A stretch of DNA of 64,000 bases from Tenebrio molitor. Taxonomy: Eukaryota > Arthropoda > Insecta > Coleoptera > Tenebrionidae. Position numbers and translations under genes: made by a program. The notes below the pieces were generated by a model. It did not search any database. It was not told the DNA's origin and worked only from the letters and a program-made list of their open reading frames with translations. The stretch lies in the NCBI RefSeq assembly GCF_963966145.1, contig NC_091051.1, positions 6,014,001-6,078,000 of the forward strand, written 5' to 3'. Positions 39,090 to 49,298 of the stretch are shown piece by piece (positions within the stretch are counted from its first letter, which is position 1; every line of letters begins with the position of its first letter).

Positions 39090-40246
39090 TAGTTCATTTT
39101 TTAATGCTGTAGAAAAAGTCAGGCAACCCAATATACAGTCTTCAAGGCTGCCTAGATGCCTTAAATTCATTTATAATTGATATGGATCCACGATGCCGCT
39201 AAAAATTCTGTTTGTCAAAATCTCCGTCAGTCTGACAAGGTTTTGACATTCAAAAAAAAATTTAATTGAAATGAGAAAACGTGTTTAATAATGTGTTTAA
39301 TCTAGGTAGAATTCATGAATAAAAAAGCAGTAAGTTAGTAAATAGAAACAATAGTTAACGATAACTCAGACATATTATGGATTAAAAAAATCAACTCTCA
39401 TCTTCGAATTCTTCCGGTTAATCCGAATCGTCATCAGACTCTCCAAGGTGTATAATCAGTGGTTCCACGGTCACTTCAATACGCACATCCAATTCCCACA
39501 TCTGCTCTTCTTTAATTTAACCGTATCCCCAACCTTAAGTTCCGCATGTAAATGTTTGTAAATGTTCAAAATCATGTTTTTTCGAATACGGATAAGGGCG
39601 ACTTACTTTTTCGTTGAACATAATTTGTTCTGTGCAGCCCATCGATAATCAAGTATAAAAACCCTTGACCAAACTAGCCTTTAAATTAATACAGAGTGGA
39701 ATAAAATGATTTACATCTAGTTACCTTTGGAATTTTTGCACATGTAAATTTTCCTGTACCGCTCTACTTTTTTTTTGAAGTGCCGAACTATTAGTTCTGT
39801 CAATAAATGTCATCAATCGAATTGACAATTATTGTTACAATTTACTAAATTGAATTAACAAACGTTGGTGGTCACTTTCAACACTAGCTGTGACTTGCTT
39901 TTGTTAGCCCCTTTTTAATTTCAATCTCTACTTTGCATTCATATCATCCCTTCGCAATAAATCACATTTGGAATTTTGGAATATTTTGAGGTTAGGCTTT
40001 CTTTTTTTTGTAGAGCGGCATTTCGTATTTTTACAAGGGTAATGCAAAGGTAACTATATAGATGTAAATCATTTTATTCCACACTGTACCTAATTGACAG
40101 TGACACGAATTGACATTAATGCATTTATTGTGGCATATGGCATCATGGATTGAAGTAATTTACAAAATTGAAATAGGAATCTAGTGAACTATTGAAAGTG
40201 TATATTTGGCTGCCTGACTTTTTCTACAGCATAAAAAAATGAACTA
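39090..40246. mobile_element. TIR element E1 (outer)
   Basis: Terminal repeats of about 45 bp: TAGTTCATTTTTTAATGCTG then TAGAAAAAGTCAGGCA on the left and the inverted TGCCTGACTTTTTCTACAGC then ATAAAAAAATGAACTA on the right. It contains E2 and abuts E3, sharing the TA. No transposase frame. Confidence 0.8.
39690..40088. mobile_element. TIR element E2, nested in E1
   Basis: Ends TACAGAGTGGAATAAAATGA then TTTACATCTA and inverted TAGATGTAAATCATTTTATT then CCACACTGTA. The TACAG start and flanking TA/TTAA fit a Tc1/mariner-type MITE. Non-coding. Confidence 0.75.
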
Positions 40247-41615
40247 CAGGTGTCTCAAAAATGGCGCACTAACTACTTACTACCGTATCCAGGATGTTTA
40301 AATGTACACGAAAAAAATATGGAAAAAAATTTTCTGACAAAAAAATAAATTATTATTTTTATTAAGGTACCTGATCCAAATAAGGCCCACCTAATTCTTG
40401 TTTTCAAATAACGGTCAGTAAAAACAAGTAAAAAATTTGGATGCAGGTTGTAAATTAAAGTTTATTCTTTTCTTAACATAACAGCATAAACATATAAATA
40501 AAAAAGTAATAACAAAGAAGTTATTCCTTTTTCAAAAAAACATTGTTTGTGGGCCTTATTGCGTACGATGTGCTTAATAAGGCCCACCCATTAAATTTTC
40601 GATAAAAGTTAATAAAACACCATTTTCTTCTAGAATACTTAAATAAAAACAACTTTCACTTGCATGAACTACACAAATAATCCAAATCATTATCTTTTAT
40701 TAGGCCTATACAAACTTCGTGGTACCAAACGGAACAATTCTTGCACATACGCATACTTATCATTTCACAGGTGTCACATCAGGGACAATACCAACTTCCC
40801 TTATTTGATTTTCTGACAAAATAATAATTCAAGAATAAAGCCCACTACGGTGTTAATAAGGCCCACACCTTTGCCGGGCCTTATTAAAACCAGCTCACAT
40901 TAAAGGGTATAAGATATGATACGAAAAGAAGCTAAAAGCAGATTTGAAATAAATGCATGCAATGAAAAAGAACTTTCCAAGGAATACTGCAATGCTATTT
41001 TCAAACAGAAATTTGTGGTAAATTCTTTAAAATCTTACATTTACTTTTCACACTTTTTAATAACACTGGTGGGTGAATTTTGCAATGTTATTTTACCGCG
41101 AAATTTGAACATATCTGGTACGGTCATTGGTACGAATTTTATGCACTCATGCTAAACGGAGCTCTTATGTTGTCGTATATTTGGAGATTTCTATAACTAA
41201 GTCAATATCATTAGTGGGCCTTATTTTCGAGCGGGCCTTATTTGGAACAGGTACCTTATTAACGGTAATACAATCTAAACAAAGATGTACTCGTACATCA
41301 TTACCTTGCAATGTTACCGTAGTGGATTTAAAATATTTTTTTCGATTTCCAAAGCTTCTAAATTTACTATTGTGCAGGATTAGATACTGGTAGTGAGTAA
41401 TCTTGTACTTTGTGATAATATGTACGATTAGAGGTAGCTGTCATGACAATTTAATACATTTATTTCGAAATAATTTGCCTGTTAAGTGCCACTTTCAAGG
41501 ACCGCCAAATCAGCAAATAAGTCCAATAGAATTTTTTAAACATTTTTCTGACGTTTACGGTAGTCTCTTCTACACCGCAGTGCACCGTTAGTACGCCATT
41601 TTTGGGACACCTGTA
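40245..41615. mobile_element. TIR element E3
   Basis: 1371 bp with ends TACAGGTGTCTCAAAAATGG then CGCACTAAC and inverted GTTAGTACGCCATTTTTGGG then ACACCTGTA. These ends look mariner-like. It carries E4 inside. No intact transposase. Confidence 0.75.
40365..41256. mobile_element. TIR element E4, nested in E3, with GGGCCTTATT repeats
   Basis: About 890 bp, ends AGGTACCTGATCCAAATAAG / CTTATTTGGAACAGGTACCT, flanked on both sides by TATTA (target duplication, TTA core as in PIF/Harbinger elements). The motif GGGCCTTATT, in both orientations, occurs at least seven times (about 40381, 40551, 40579, 40857, 40877, 41216, 41232), typical of subterminal transposase-binding repeats. Confidence 0.7.
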
Positions 41616-41626
41616 TATACGTGTTC

Positions 41627-41896
41627 TAGTCGAAGTAGGCGTGAAAACTGATGTGAATAAGTGAGTACACACCGTTCACACACGGGAGTTAAATTGGGTG
41701 CAAAACAACTAAATTTTTTTAAAATTGATTGCAAAACAACTCAATATTTCTGGATTCGATCGTTAATTTAACAAAAATAAACAAAAATCTCATTACGGCA
41801 CTTTTCACCTAAAAAATGACAGTGACAGCGACAAAACTGACAGTTCACATGAAAGCGGCAAAAATGTAATAACATGGACATGGCCTACTTCGACTA
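41627..41896. mobile_element. Short TIR element
   Basis: 270 bp with a perfect 14 bp TIR (TAGTCGAAGTAGGC / GCCTACTTCGACTA). CCTGTATA occurs just outside both ends. The TCGAAGTAGGCG end recalls the inner ends of MITE family A, but the cores differ. Confidence 0.6.
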
Positions 41897-42170
41897 CAAT
41901 CATTTAGAATAACCTGTATATTTAGAGTAGGCGTAGGCGACATTCTAATTCTGTTTACAGTGTAAAGTAATTTTTGTAGGTAACCAATTATTCTCCGGAG
42001 TTACAGAGGTTACATAGTAAGTTTTTTCCCAATTTCATATTGTCATATTCCGTGGAGGGGAAATAAATAAAAATTAAAAATATTTTCTAACATAGCTGGA
42101 AAAATGTTGCAAACAATTGAATTTCCATAGGTTGCTCTAAATATATATTTATTTGAAGGCCCGTTATTAT

Positions 42171-43177
42171 TAGTGTACCTATATAAAAGTTTACTAAGAG
42201 TAGGGCAAACGCGTATATTTGACAACAATTTTTGATCCAAATTTATGTCAGTTTAATGTCATTAGGTCAGTAGCGTCACAAGAGTTTCTTTTAACGGATC
42301 AGAATAAATAAAAAAATGAAAAATACTGGAAAACCAAACCAAACAATATTTTATTGAACAATAATAAATATGTATTCATTTAAATACTAAATACGAATCT
42401 ATTGTTTTAAATTTTGAACCATATCCCTCATGGCATGACTCTTGCTGGACCATTTAATTTTTTGGCGGATTCTGATTTCCCTTTTTAATTTCGCAGTATA
42501 AATTTTTAAACGATAAACCATCAATTTTAGTGCAAACTTTGATTTTATGTTACAACAACGTCGAAATTTGATTGCCTGATAATCAGGATCGGCAAAAACT
42601 CCATCCTTTAGAATTTTCAATATATTTCCGCTGTAGCTATTTTTCTTTAAATATTTTTTTAAATTGGAAAATGCTTTTTCTACTAAAACTGCAGTCTGAA
42701 ATGTCTTGTCCGTCACAGAAAACAGACATCCTGCTTTGTATTCCTTTAGAGCTACAAATTTAGAATAAGGTCTAATAGTAATTCGTTTAGTTTTTGATCC
42801 TAAAGCCAACATACAATCCTGACAAATTTTTTGTTTCCTCATTGTCTTTATCACATATCCAGCACAATTATACAAAGCATTTTTTTCTCTCAAAGAAAGT
42901 TCATCTTGATGTTTATTCCAATCGGACGGTAATATCAAGTTTCTTTCTGTTTCCTTATCATTATAATTTTTTTTATCTTGATTCATTCTAATATAATTTA
43001 AAAAACCTGTCAATGGTGCTCCTTCATCATTGTTGTTATTTGACGAACGGCAATGAATGTCACAATGACGTATATTTTAATAAAATAAATAAATAGGCTG
43101 TGGTAAAAGTGATCCACCAATCAAATTGGATCACGCTGTTTGCCCTACTCTTAGTAAACTTTTATATAGGTACACTA
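42171..43177 (-). mobile_element. P-superfamily-like DNA transposon
   Basis: 1007 bp bounded by perfect 40 bp TIRs beginning TAGTGTACCTATATAAAAG and ending in AGTAGGGCAAAC. GTTATTAT flanks both sides (42163-42170 and 43178-43185), an exact 8 bp target duplication, the size known for the P superfamily. It encodes only a C-terminal transposase fragment on the minus strand, so it is non-autonomous. Identical TIRs and intact duplication suggest a recent insertion. Confidence 0.8.
42399..43070 (-). pseudogene. P/THAP9-like transposase, C-terminal fragment
   Basis: Open to a stop at about 43073 without a plausible initiator; the first ATG is internal (MNQDKKNYNDKE). CRSSNNNNDEGAPLTG, a predicted NALYNCAGYVIKTM segment and a CQDCMLAL pair match the layout of P-element/THAP9 transposase C-termini, where an 'AGYV' helix is followed by a CxxC. 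The THAP domain and catalytic core are missing. It ends with a basic tail. Lys/Asn/Ile-rich codon use matches the AT-rich surroundings. Confidence 0.6.
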
Positions 43178-43270
43178 GTTATTATCAGACGTAAAATAGG
43201 TCCATAATAGGCACTGACCTCTATAGAGGTCAGTGATAATAGGTCGTGACCATAGACAAAATAAAGTATA

Positions 43271-44352
43271 TACACGTGTCCCAGAACTCGCGCGTCAGCC
43301 GTTAACTGCGAATTTTAATATTTAATCCGACAAGGATTCTACAACAAAAAACGTCAAAAGCATATTAGTTTTGAAATGAAAACGATTTTAAGATAACCAA
43401 TCACACACGCCTTCCTCAAGGTAATTTTACAAAATGTATGCGTTTCCGAGGAAATGACTTTAGATGTTGCTGCTAAAAAACTGTGATGAATTGTTTGGAC
43501 AACTTTCATTAAATTCTGTCAGTTTGACATTTAACAGAAAACGGAAACAATATTACACGAAAAGCAAATTTTCAAAGTAAATGTTCAAATTGTGCACCAC
43601 CAACTTGCCTGCACAGTCTTGCTCGTTTAAGTAAATTGTTTCTAGTGTTTTGTAACATTTCTGGTGTGACCAGTTACAAAATTCCAATCGAGGTGCATCA
43701 TCTTCGGGTAATAGATGTTGAACTTTGGTGTAATGATACGGGTGCATGTGGTTGTGTTTTAAAATTCTTTGAACAATACTTTTTGATAGATTCAGGATGT
43801 CGGCCACATTTCTAACACTTCTCGTTCCATCTTCCGTGAATTATTGAAGTACGACTCCTTTTGTATCAGGAGTGCGAACCGTGCGGTCAACACCACCAAC
43901 TCATTTTCTGTCGGGAACCAAAGAACCAGTGGTTCTTGATCTGTTTACTAAACGTAAAAATATGTCCGAACTAGGATACTGACCATGTGGAAAGCGTTCA
44001 CGATACAGCCTTGCGACCGGAAGTGAACATTTCGTGCTGTGTTGCTGTCCAAAAATCGACACTTTTCAAATGACCTACTAATTAATGTCACTTTGACGTT
44101 AGTATAAAACGTTTGCACAGTTGACCAGACAAATACTGACTTTTAACATTAATTTTGTTACCTGGTAACAACAGTTCACTGAACAATTCACCTAATACAC
44201 CTTACTAATGAGTCTTCTGTGATTGGCTATCTTAAAATAGCTGTAATTTAAAAACTAAATTGTTTAAGAAAAAAAATCTTGAAAATCCTATATCAGGTGG
44301 AAGAACAGAATGTGTGGTTTACGGCTGACGCGCGAGTTCTGGGACACCGATA
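43271..44352 (-). mobile_element. Mariner/IS630-like element, degenerate
   Basis: Ends TACACGTGTCCCAGAACTCG then CGCGTCAGCCGT and inverted ACGGCTGACGCGCGAGTTCT then GGGACACCGATA; TA on both sides fits Tc1/mariner. About 1.08 kb, with a broken minus-strand transposase at 43553-44060. Confidence 0.7.
43553..44060 (-). pseudogene. IS630/mariner-like transposase, N-terminal remnant
   Basis: Minus-strand pieces in order: RLYRERFPHGQYPSSDIF (first helix-turn-helix region), RTTGSLVPDRKW and VRTPDTKGVV (linker), then VADILNLSKSIVQRILKHN and MHPYHYTKVQHLLPEDD (second HTH and lead-in to the DDE domain). This order matches insect transposases with 'HPYH…KVQ.L..ED' signatures. One stop breaks the frame near 43842, and the DDE catalytic domain is gone. 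Confidence 0.6.
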
Positions 44353-44746
44353 TAGAACGCAAAGTGAGTGCATTAATTGTGTCCTTGGTTTGAGTCTTGG
44401 CTTGTGCGCACCGTTCACAGGCCGGAAGAGGACGCTGAAGTTGTTGTTGCCAAAAATCCATGTTGCCAGAGATAACGTTATCTCTGATGTTGCCAAAGTA
44501 CCCGGTTTTAAAAAACAAATTACATTAGAAAAATTATAAATGTCAATCAATTTAATTGTCAATTGACTTCAATTAAATGTGAATTTACCATAAAGACCTG
44601 ACCTGACCTTAAGTGTTCTGTGCCATAAAGCTTTGCAGCATCAAAAAGTGTTACAGGTCTGTTAGCACTACGTGCCACACATTTCCAAATCCACTGAAAA
44701 ATGGGAATCGCTTTAAAGAGTAGCTGAAGCGGACTGAAGACAATAA

Positions 44747-44939
44747 TGTTAAAATAATTGTTTTGCGCGTGTTACAGGGAGACAATTTAGTAGTCTAGAT
44801 TCTAATACTGAGTAGCCATAGAGAGAATGTAGTTTTGTTTAGTTGTTTACATAAAGAAATGTGACGGTTAACGTTTTTGAGAATCTGTGCATTATTTTCC
44901 TTGCTCTCAAAGTTTTCCTCAAAGAATTCTGCAATAAAA
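44747..44939 (+). repeat. 5' LTR of copia element
   Basis: 193 bp, starts TGTTAAAATAATTG and ends CTGCAATAAAA; AATAAA near the end is a candidate poly(A) signal. The end is not the usual CA, but the adjoining PBS and the duplication fix the boundary. Confidence 0.9.
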
Positions 44940-44953
44940 GGTTATGGGCCCAG
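44940..44953 (+). other. Primer binding site of copia element
   Basis: GGTTATGGGCCCAG directly follows the 5' LTR. This is the sequence Drosophila copia uses to prime from an internal fragment of initiator tRNA-Met. Confidence 0.85.
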
Positions 44954-45090
44954 ATATCGTTAACTGAGCTGAAAACACTTAGAGGAAAAACTTTGTGAGC
45001 GTCTCAAAAACGAGTCGCGCACGCTGTAGCCATACGGCTAGTGAGTTAATCGTTCTCGACAAAAGTTAAGTGCTCGCGAGTAATCCGAAA

Positions 45091-48000
45091 ATGTCTGACG
45101 AGATCTCGGCGCGAAACGTTTCGAAATTCAACGGGACGAATTTTCAAAGTTGGAAATTCCAAGTGAATGCGTTATTTGTCGCGCACGGTATTCGAGACAT
45201 TGTCGACGGATCGCGAGTGAAACCGGAAGGTGTCGGTCAGGATATCGCGAGGTGGATCAAGGACAATGCAAAAGCTATGTTCCTGATTTCAACGACGATT
45301 GAGAGCGAGCAGCTTGAACCGCTTTTGGTCTGTGTAACGGCCAAAGAAATTTGGGAAAAACTGACGAGCGTGCACGAGCAGAAGTCCGCTTCGAACAAAC
45401 TGCTGCTCACGACGAGGCTGTACGAGTACAGAATGTCTCCGGGAGACAGTATCATACAGCACGTTGCGAAAGTACAAAACATGGCTGCTCAATTACTGGA
45501 CGTGGGAGAACCAGTGTCGGACTTGACGATAATGACCAAAATACTCGCAAGTTTATCGTCGAAATATGCAGCTTTTCAGACGGCATGGGACAGTGTATCA
45601 CCAGAGCAGCAAACGCTGAATAATCTTCAAGAGCGTCTCATCCGTGAAGAAGCTCGTCTAACTGCTGAGGACGAGAGACCTGGCGCGTTTTCTGCGTACA
45701 AGAAAAACGCAGCCAAGAAGAACGACGCGAAGAACGCAACAGGGAAATCACAGAGGTCGGACTGGCGTAAGGACGTCGAGTGCTACAAATGCAAGAAGAG
45801 AGGCCATTTTGCTCGCGAGTGCAGAAGCAAGAAAAACGAAAATCAAAATGGCAGCGCAGGTAAAGATACAAGAGATTGCGCGTTCGTAGCAGAGAAACAC
45901 CGACAACAGTCGAAGATGTGTGACAAGAGCAACACTAAGTTGCTAGACAGTGCCATCAACGAAGTTCGCAATGCCCGTAACGAAGATGTCTGGATTACTG
46001 AGAGTGGAGCTTCAAGACACATCACACGAAGACGCGATTGGTTTTCCGAGTACAGAGTGCTCACTAATGGTGGTACTATCTCTTTAGGTGACAACAAGGA
46101 GTGCAAAATTGTGGGCGAAGGCACAGTGCTCATTGAAAAGTGCGTCAACGATGAGTGGCGAAACGCGCGAATAGAAAATGTTCTCTACGTACCCGTGATG
46201 AAAAAGAATCTTTTTTCGGTAGGTATGTGTACCACGCGCGGTCTCGAGGTTCTGTTCAAAGGTGACTATGTAAACATACACGGTGACAACGAGTTGCTAG
46301 CATTCGGTGTAAAACAAGAAAACGAAATTTATCGCATGGTTTTTAGAGTTAAAAATGCGCGTAGTAATATTCAAGCAAACGCGTCGACAAGTGACCTACG
46401 TGTCTGGCACGAAAGACTGGGACATTTAAATTTTCGTACGTTGCGCGAAATGGTAAACAAAAACCTCGTCAATGGCGTGCAGCTATCAGAAAAGCACGAC
46501 GTATTTTGCGAACCATGTCAAATAGGAAAATCGCAGCGTAAAGTCTTCAACAAAGTGCGCGAACGGGCTGCGACGAAACCTGGCGAAGTTTTTCACACGG
46601 ATGTGTGCGGACCGATGTCCGTAGAATCTCTTGGTGGAGCACGTTATTATGTTTTGTTTAAGGACGATGCCACAAGTTTTCGCTTTGTCTACTTCCTTCG
46701 ACATAAGAGCGACGTAGTCGAGAAACTGAAGATGCTGGACAAAATGGTTGAAAACAAGTGCGGACGAAGAATTCGAGTGCTGAGGTCCGACAATGGCAGA
46801 GAATACCAGAACAAATCTCTGGATCACTACCTGAAATCTCGAGGAATTCAGAGAGAAAATACTGCCCCGTATACGCCGGAGCAAAATGGCAGAGCAGAAC
46901 GCGACAACAAGACCATCGTCCAGAAAGCACGAACGATGTTACACGCGAAAAGCCTACCACGCCGCTTATGGGCAGAAGCTGTAAACACGGCAGTGTATCT
47001 GATGAATAGAAGTGGATCATCGAGTACTCCAGAAGAAAAGACACCGTATGAACTTTGGATCGGACAAAAGCCAAACTTAAAACACTTGCGTGTGTTTGGC
47101 TCCACAGCTTTTGTTCACATCCCGAAGCAGATGACCACGAAGCTAGAGCCACGTTCAAAGAAGATGCTATTTGTAGGTTACGATGGAGAATCGTCAAATT
47201 ACCGAGTGTTTGACCCTGTGTCGAAGAAAGTATCTGTTTCGCGTGATGTTCTCTTCAATGAAACTGTTGGCAGCACAAAAAGTGTCGTAAGAAATGAAGA
47301 TGACGAGGAAATAATATTTCCAAATGTCGAAGAAGTCGATGAGCGAACAGAAGACGCAGATGAACGAGAAGAAGAGGATGAATTTCAAGAAGCTACCGAA
47401 GAAGTTGCAGATATGGAGGTACAGGAGCTTCAACAAGAAACATCACAACGAACCCTGCGAGATCGAGCGAATCTGCGAGCTCCAACGCGGTATGAGTCTA
47501 ACGTTGCAGAGTATAACGTGCCCCTGACGTATTCAGAAGCTACACAAGGTGCAGATGCACCTCAGTGGATCGAGGCGATCAACAGTGAGCTCAAAGCTCA
47601 CCAGGAAAATGGTACCTGGTCCCTGGTCGAACGAAATCCCGGAGTCAAAACTATCGACTCTAAATGGGTTTTCAAACTGATGAGGAATCCCGAGGGCGAT
47701 GTGTACAGGTACAAAGCACGACTGTGTGCTCGTGGTTTCTTGCAGCAGAGAGGTGTTGACTACAATGAAACGTTTGCTCCAGTTGTACGCTACGACTCAA
47801 TAAGAGTGCTTCTTGCACTCGTGGCAGCAGAGGATCTTGAGTTGGCGCAATTCGACATACAGACAGCATTCCTTCATGGGCAGCTCGAGGAGGAGATCTA
47901 CATGGAAGTGCCTGAAGGTCTAAGTGGTGAAAAGCAGAGCAAAAGTGCGCGAAAAAGTGCCGTGTGTAAGCTGAACAAGTCCCTATATGGATTGAAGCAA

Positions 48001-49086
48001 GCACCAAGGTGCTGGAATAAAAAGTTTAGTGCATTCTTGCACGAATTTTGTTTTAAAGAAACTGAAGCAGACCAATGTATTTTTGTAGGAAATGTCGGAA
48101 ATGAGTCCGTGTATTTAGCATTGTTTGTTGATGATGGTTTGATTGCAGCAAAATCTCTTGATACGCTTGATATCATGCTCGGGCGTTTGAGTGAGACTTT
48201 CAAAATCACAATCGGTGATACTAAAATGTTTGTAGGTATGCAGATCAAGCGCGATCGAGCGAAACAAAAATTGTTCATTCACCAAAGTGCATATGCAAAA
48301 AGAATTGTCTCAAAATTCAAAATGAGTGAAGCAAAGAAAGTTAGTGTTCCGATTGATCCTAATGTTGTTCTTTATCCTGTGCTCGAGAACGACAAAAAGG
48401 TTGAAAATGTGCCTTATCGTGAAGCAGTCGGATCCTTAATGTTTTTGGCCGTAGTTTCGCGTCCAGACATAGCTTTCGCAGTAAATACAGTAAGCAAGTT
48501 TTTGAACAATCACAATGACGAGCATTGGCGCGCAGTAAAACGCATTATCTCATATGTGTCAGGAACGATCGAGTATGGCATCGAATACTTCTGTAGCGAA
48601 AAAGCATGTGAGTTAATTGGTTATTCCGACGCGGATTATGCGAATGATATCGAAACAAGAAGGTCAACAACCGGGTATTTGTTCGAGCTCGCAAATGGTC
48701 CTGTCACATGGTGCTCTCAAAGGCAAAAGCTTGTAACACTGAGCACAACAGAATCAGAATATGTTGCAGCGTCGGTTGCGTCTCGGGAAGCAATATGGTT
48801 ACGAAAGTTGCTGAAAGATATCAGACCTCAATGTGAAAAAGCAACTGTGATATTCGTTGATAATCAAAGTGCCATAAAACTAGTCAAAAATCCTGAATTT
48901 CACAAGCGTACAAAACACATTGATGTTCGTTATCACTATATTTGTGAAAAAGTCAACGCTAAAGAAATCAAAGTCGAGTACGTTCCTTCAGAACTACAAA
49001 AGGCTGACATTTTTACGAAAGCCTTGACAAAAGAAAAATTCAAGCGTTTATGTTCTAGTATGAATGTAATCGAATACCCTACTTAA
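45091..49086 (+). CDS. Copia Gag-Pol polyprotein
   Basis: 1331 aa from ATG 45091 (MSDEISARNVSKFNGTNF), uninterrupted. Order: copia-type Gag; CCHC zinc knuckle at 231-244 (CYKCKKRGHFAREC); protease; integrase with HHCC (H440, H445, C473, C476) and D504, D567, E603 (D-x35-E spacing); Ty1/copia reverse transcriptase with FVDD (D1014, D1015); RNase H with D1180, E1221, D1257. It makes virus-like particles, copies its RNA and integrates it. One oddity: the protease motif reads ESGAS (E304) where DSGA is expected, replacing the catalytic Asp. A CAG|GTAAAG donor-like site at 45860, just after the zinc knuckle, recalls copia's spliced gag mRNA. Confidence 0.95.
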   Translation: MSDEISARNVSKFNGTNFQSWKFQVNALFVAHGIRDIVDGSRVKPEGVGQDIARWIKDNAKAMFLISTTIESEQLEPLLVCVTAKEIWEKLTSVHEQKSASNKLLLTTRLYEYRMSPGDSIIQHVAKVQNMAAQLLDVGEPVSDLTIMTKILASLSSKYAAFQTAWDSVSPEQQTLNNLQERLIREEARLTAEDERPGAFSAYKKNAAKKNDAKNATGKSQRSDWRKDVECYKCKKRGHFARECRSKKNENQNGSAGKDTRDCAFVAEKHRQQSKMCDKSNTKLLDSAINEVRNARNEDVWITESGASRHITRRRDWFSEYRVLTNGGTISLGDNKECKIVGEGTVLIEKCVNDEWRNARIENVLYVPVMKKNLFSVGMCTTRGLEVLFKGDYVNIHGDNELLAFGVKQENEIYRMVFRVKNARSNIQANASTSDLRVWHERLGHLNFRTLREMVNKNLVNGVQLSEKHDVFCEPCQIGKSQRKVFNKVRERAATKPGEVFHTDVCGPMSVESLGGARYYVLFKDDATSFRFVYFLRHKSDVVEKLKMLDKMVENKCGRRIRVLRSDNGREYQNKSLDHYLKSRGIQRENTAPYTPEQNGRAERDNKTIVQKARTMLHAKSLPRRLWAEAVNTAVYLMNRSGSSSTPEEKTPYELWIGQKPNLKHLRVFGSTAFVHIPKQMTTKLEPRSKKMLFVGYDGESSNYRVFDPVSKKVSVSRDVLFNETVGSTKSVVRNEDDEEIIFPNVEEVDERTEDADEREEEDEFQEATEEVADMEVQELQQETSQRTLRDRANLRAPTRYESNVAEYNVPLTYSEATQGADAPQWIEAINSELKAHQENGTWSLVERNPGVKTIDSKWVFKLMRNPEGDVYRYKARLCARGFLQQRGVDYNETFAPVVRYDSIRVLLALVAAEDLELAQFDIQTAFLHGQLEEEIYMEVPEGLSGEKQSKSARKSAVCKLNKSLYGLKQAPRCWNKKFSAFLHEFCFKETEADQCIFVGNVGNESVYLALFVDDGLIAAKSLDTLDIMLGRLSETFKITIGDTKMFVGMQIKRDRAKQKLFIHQSAYAKRIVSKFKMSEAKKVSVPIDPNVVLYPVLENDKKVENVPYREAVGSLMFLAVVSRPDIAFAVNTVSKFLNNHNDEHWRAVKRIISYVSGTIEYGIEYFCSEKACELIGYSDADYANDIETRRSTTGYLFELANGPVTWCSQRQKLVTLSTTESEYVAASVASREAIWLRKLLKDIRPQCEKATVIFVDNQSAIKLVKNPEFHKRTKHIDVRYHYICEKVNAKEIKVEYVPSELQKADIFTKALTKEKFKRLCSSMNVIEYPT

Positions 49087-49105
49087 CACGCTGAAACGGT
49101 GAGAG

Positions 49106-49298
49106 TGTTAAAATAATTGTTTTGCGCGTGTTACAGGGAGACAATTTAGTAGTCTAGATTCTAATACTGAGTAGCCATAGAGAGAATGTAGTTTTGTTTA
49201 GTTGTTTACATAAAGAAATGTGACGGTTAACGTTTTTGAGAATCTGTGCATTATTTTCCTTGCTCTCAAAGTTTTCCTCAAAGAATTCTGCAATAAAA
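49106..49298 (+). repeat. 3' LTR of copia element
   Basis: 193 bp; I found no difference from the 5' LTR reading base by base. Followed by the AATAA duplication. Confidence 0.9.

Larger units (their letters stand above)
44747..49298 (+). mobile_element. Complete copia-type LTR retrotransposon
   Basis: 4552 bp: 193 bp LTRs that I read as identical, a copia-type primer binding site, and one gag-pol frame. AATAA flanks both ends (44742-44746, 49299-49303), a 5 bp target duplication. Identity of the LTRs implies a very recent insertion. The purine-rich tract GGTGAGAG precedes the 3' LTR. It lies inside a THAP-domain remnant. Confidence 0.95.

Noticed and set aside
40916..41393. Open frames inside element E4 as transposase
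   Set aside because: No catalytic or HTH motifs; AT-rich chance frames.
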